Shown: positions 61,851 to 64,000 of the stretch, piece by piece
Layout: each line of letters opens with the position of its first letter
Position numbering within the stretch: position 1 is the stretch's first letter
Program-made: the position numbers and the translations under genes
Source: Microcebus murinus
Lineage: Eukaryota; Chordata; Mammalia; Primates; Cheirogaleidae
Reading direction: 5' to 3'
Length of the DNA: 64,000 bases
Assembly: GCF_040939455.1 (NCBI RefSeq)
Contig: NC_134112.1
Location: 70,138,501-70,202,500, forward strand
Notes under the pieces: generated by a model
The model's database searches: none
The model's input: only the letters and a program-made list of their open reading frames with translations
What the model was told of the DNA's origin: nothing

Positions 61851-61909
61851 TGGCAGCAGGTAGAATAAGTTCCTTTTCATTAAAAAATTGTAGCAATATG
61901 TTATTTTTA

Positions 61910-62050
61910 ATTTCTATTTTTAATACAATTTTTCTATATTTAAGGTGTACATCATGATGTTCTTATATCCATATGCAAAGTAAAATAATGCCTTTACCTG
62001 AAAGTTTGATTTGGATACATATCATACTAGTCACTACATTGCTAAAACTA
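61910..62050 (-). mobile_element. L1 3' end fragment, short
   Basis: 'tttaaggtgtacatcatgat', 'gttcttatatccatatgcaa' and following text resemble an antisense L1MA/L1MB 3' terminus. It is short and diverged. Confidence 0.4.
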
Positions 62051-62489
62051 CTTTAAAAATAAAGGAAAGATCAACACAAAATTTAGAATGCAATGGGGAA
62101 GGGCACAATGGGATCTTCAATGTTATAGATAAGGTTTTATTTTTTAATCCGTACAATGAGAGAATAGTTGTGCTTTTTAAATTATTATTATTCTTTAAAT
62201 TGGAGGAGTGCATTCATATACTTTTTGTATATATTACATTATATAACCTGTAATAAAAATAATTAAATAAAATGATTCCTGGCACTAAATGTAATAAACA
62301 GTTTGAGTCACTCAAAGAAACTCATTTCTTAACTTTAAAAAATGGTAAGAATGGGTTGTATAACATGGGAATATAAAGAGAAATTGTTGATTTTGAGGAT
62401 AAGAAGATTTAGATGGTTTCTTTTAATTGTGAAGAAACTCAAGGTGAATTGAGAAATAGAGAATTGAGGCAAATACTGTGATATGGTTT
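62051..62489. other. No recognisable feature
   Basis: AT-rich sequence. Open frames at 62011-62253 and 62335-62640 are unsupported. Confidence 0.5.
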
Positions 62490-63603
62490 GTCCATAGCCT
62501 TCCCCACTGCAGCTGATAGTAACCTCTTTCTTCCATTCATTCAGACCAAGCACTTTGGAGTCATGCTTGATTCCTGTCTTTCTCTTACACTCCACATTCC
62601 TTCTGTCAGCCAATTCTAGGCATCTAGTGTCAAAGTACATTCAGACAGCTATTACCCAGGTCTCAACTACCATCATCTCTTGCCTATATAACTGCAGTAA
62701 CCTCCTAGTACATCTTCCTGCTTGAATTGTAAAAGAAAAATTTCACTGGACAATTGTTAAAAATGTCAAAACAAAATTTTATTCAAGACTATTGCAATAG
62801 ACAAGAATGATTGAATTCAACTCTGTTGAAATTAAAGGCAGGAGAGTTTTAAAGCCCTAGGTGAGCTAGTGGAAAAGTAGTGGGGGATGGGGGATGGGGA
62901 CATTAGGAGCCCAGTTAGTTGTCAATGAGATTAAGCCACTTGTGTTTGCCAATTTATGTTTATGAAAGTTAGACTCTTACCCCACCAAAGAGACAGGAAA
63001 TGGGGACACAATCTTTTGTGATGATTATGGGTCAAAGATGGCTCCAAGGTCCTTGAGAAAGGCATTTCTGGGTTGTAAAATTGGCTAGAGGCTATGAGAA
63101 GATTTACATCTCAAAGAAGCAGAGAAAGCTTTTGTAATTGCATGTTTTCTAAAGTAAAGGCTGTAAGAAAAAGGAAGGTAGTGGCTATAGTTAGAAAGAA
63201 ATCTGTATAAAGTTTACTCAAGTTAAGAGGAATTTTATGATCTCTTTGGTCACTACTCTTTGTACTCTCAATTTCTTCTCAACACAGCAACCCGACTGAT
63301 CCTTTTGAAATATAACTTAGGTCATGTTACACCTCTGCTCAGAACTCTCCAGTGGTGTTCTCTTTGCCTGGCCTGTTTTTTCTCAAGATTTCCATTTGAC
63401 TGACTTTCTCACTTTTTACTTTCTTATTTTAATACAACAATCATTCCCACCCCTAACTCATCGCACACTATCAAATTCCCAATTGCCCTTTCCCTGATTA
63501 TTTTCTATCTTAGCACTTATCTCCTACAAGATGATATATTTTACCCAGTGTGTTTATTGTTTACTGTTTGTCTTAACTCACTGGAATGTTAGCTGTTTCA
63601 GGG
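62490..63603 (+). repeat. L2 LINE split by an LTR-like insertion
   Basis: The left part, 62490-62728, has 'gcactttggagtcatgcttg', 'gtctcaactaccatcatctc' and 'taactgcagtaacctcctag'. The right part, about 63262-63603, resumes with 'cccgactgatccttttgaaa', 'aacttaggtcatgttacacc', 'gctcagaactctccagtgg', 'tctatcttagcacttatctc' and 'tcactggaatgttagctgtt'. The two parts are consecutive in L2, so the sequence between them is a later insertion. Confidence 0.8.
62729..63261 (-). mobile_element. Probable LTR inserted in L2, family unresolved
   Basis: Read on the minus strand, the end nearest 62729 looks like the R/U5 part of an LTR. It has a polyadenylation signal 'aataaa' in 'gtcttgaataaaattttgtt', preceded by 'gctttaaaactctcctgcct', and terminates in 'tttcttttaca'. 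It interrupts an L2 copy, which defines it as an insertion. I could not fix a target-site duplication, so the limits are uncertain by several bases. Confidence 0.55.
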
Positions 63604-64000
63604 CTCAGAAAAGGATACCCCAAAGTATGGCACTTTGGCATCCTAAGTACTTTGAACTTAGCAGAGCCTCAGAAGCAAAGTTTCTCTCTGACCTTGTCTC
63701 ACCCTTTCTCCTGCTCCCCTTTTTCCCCTAAGGCAGGCCACAGAAACTAGAATTTCTCTTTCCCAAGGTGGGTCATAGACACTAGAAATATTTCTACCTT
63801 TCTGTGTAGGAGCTGGCCATGAAGAAATTATTCCTTGCCTGACAGTGGGTCATAAGACCCTCATTCCAGAAGGGGTTCTGCCCCATTAGAGGAAGGAATG
63901 CCACATAGAGAGATTAAGAGAAACTGAACAGACAGGCCTGGCTAGGTTTTCAAGATCAGTCTGTTACCATTCCATCCTGCCCCTTTTCCCCAATCACATT
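63604..64000. mobile_element. Probable old LTR, runs off the window
   Basis: The text 'gtatggcactttggcatcct', 'gcagagcctcagaagcaaag', 'aaggtgggtcatagacacta', 'gaaattattccttgcctgac' and 'tcattccagaaggggttctg' recurs in mammalian LTRs of ERV-L age as I remember them. It starts where the L2 3' end stops. Family and orientation are not assigned, and the element is cut by the window end. The 66-codon frame at 63531-63731 straddles the L2/LTR join. Confidence 0.45.

Noticed and set aside
60290..63261. A single ERV-L provirus joining the pol-like region to the LTR at 62729
   Set aside because: The LTR is an insertion inside an L2 copy that lies between them, so the two pieces do not form one provirus.
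1..64000. CRISPR arrays, bacterial operons, prophage or plasmid features
   Set aside because: Repeat content (Alu, L1, MIR, L2, MaLR, hAT-Charlie) shows vertebrate nuclear DNA; no spaced palindromic repeat array or prokaryotic gene layout is present.
1..64000. Active piggyBac elements, which have been described in mouse lemur
   Set aside because: I looked for TTAA-flanked inverted ends and did not find a pair I could support by eye.

Overview
This window is nuclear DNA from a primate, most likely a lemur. The diagnostic item is a well-preserved Alu at 26931-27255 carrying the 'gtgagtgccgtggcatcag' segment that I associate with strepsirrhine (lemuriform) Alu elements, flanked by an exact 16-bp target-site duplication. 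Two 5'-truncated L1 copies (6058-7572 and 52551-54328) have 3' ends that also look strepsirrhine. The assignment rests on remembered repeat consensus sequences; no database was searched. The DNA is AT-rich, CpG-poor and has no CpG island.

I find no intact protein-coding gene. Almost all open frames are short and lack similarity, splice context or codon structure. The only recognisable coding remnants are the 3' parts of L1 ORF2 in the two younger L1 copies, both disrupted, and decayed pol-like sequence of an ERV-L element. The window therefore looks like intergenic DNA or the interior of a very large intron.

Layout. 1-1434: MIR fragments, then an old L1 3' end with a TG microsatellite. 3350-3830: a probable old LTR. 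4560-5570: an old L1 split by an Alu. 6058-7572: younger L1. 8579-12080: a 178-bp segment present twice (8579-8756 and 10092-10269), with a CA/TA microsatellite, an Alu and old L1 sequence around it. 13-20 kb: L2, a Tigger-type DNA transposon, an Alu fragment and MER5A. 20-30 kb: mostly unique sequence with one lemur Alu and one weak candidate exon (22935-22988). 30.2-31.2 kb: two hAT-Charlie elements, one split by an MLT1-like LTR. 33-51 kb: an Alu fragment, MIR, L2, L1 and two MaLR-type LTRs between long unique stretches. 51.7-55.6 kb: old L1 split by a younger L1 with a 13-bp target-site duplication. 56-57 kb: AluJ-like element and L2. 58.9-60.3 kb: internally deleted mariner, L1 fragment and a U1 snRNA pseudogene. 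60.3-61.9 kb: ERV-L internal sequence. 62.5-64 kb: L2 split by an LTR-like element, then another probable LTR running off the end.

Nothing resembles a new multi-gene system. The items most worth checking are the 178-bp local duplication, the short mariner with matched terminal inverted repeats, the U1 pseudogene lacking its Sm site, the shared one-base offset in both L1 ORF2 remnants, and the 54-nt candidate exon.
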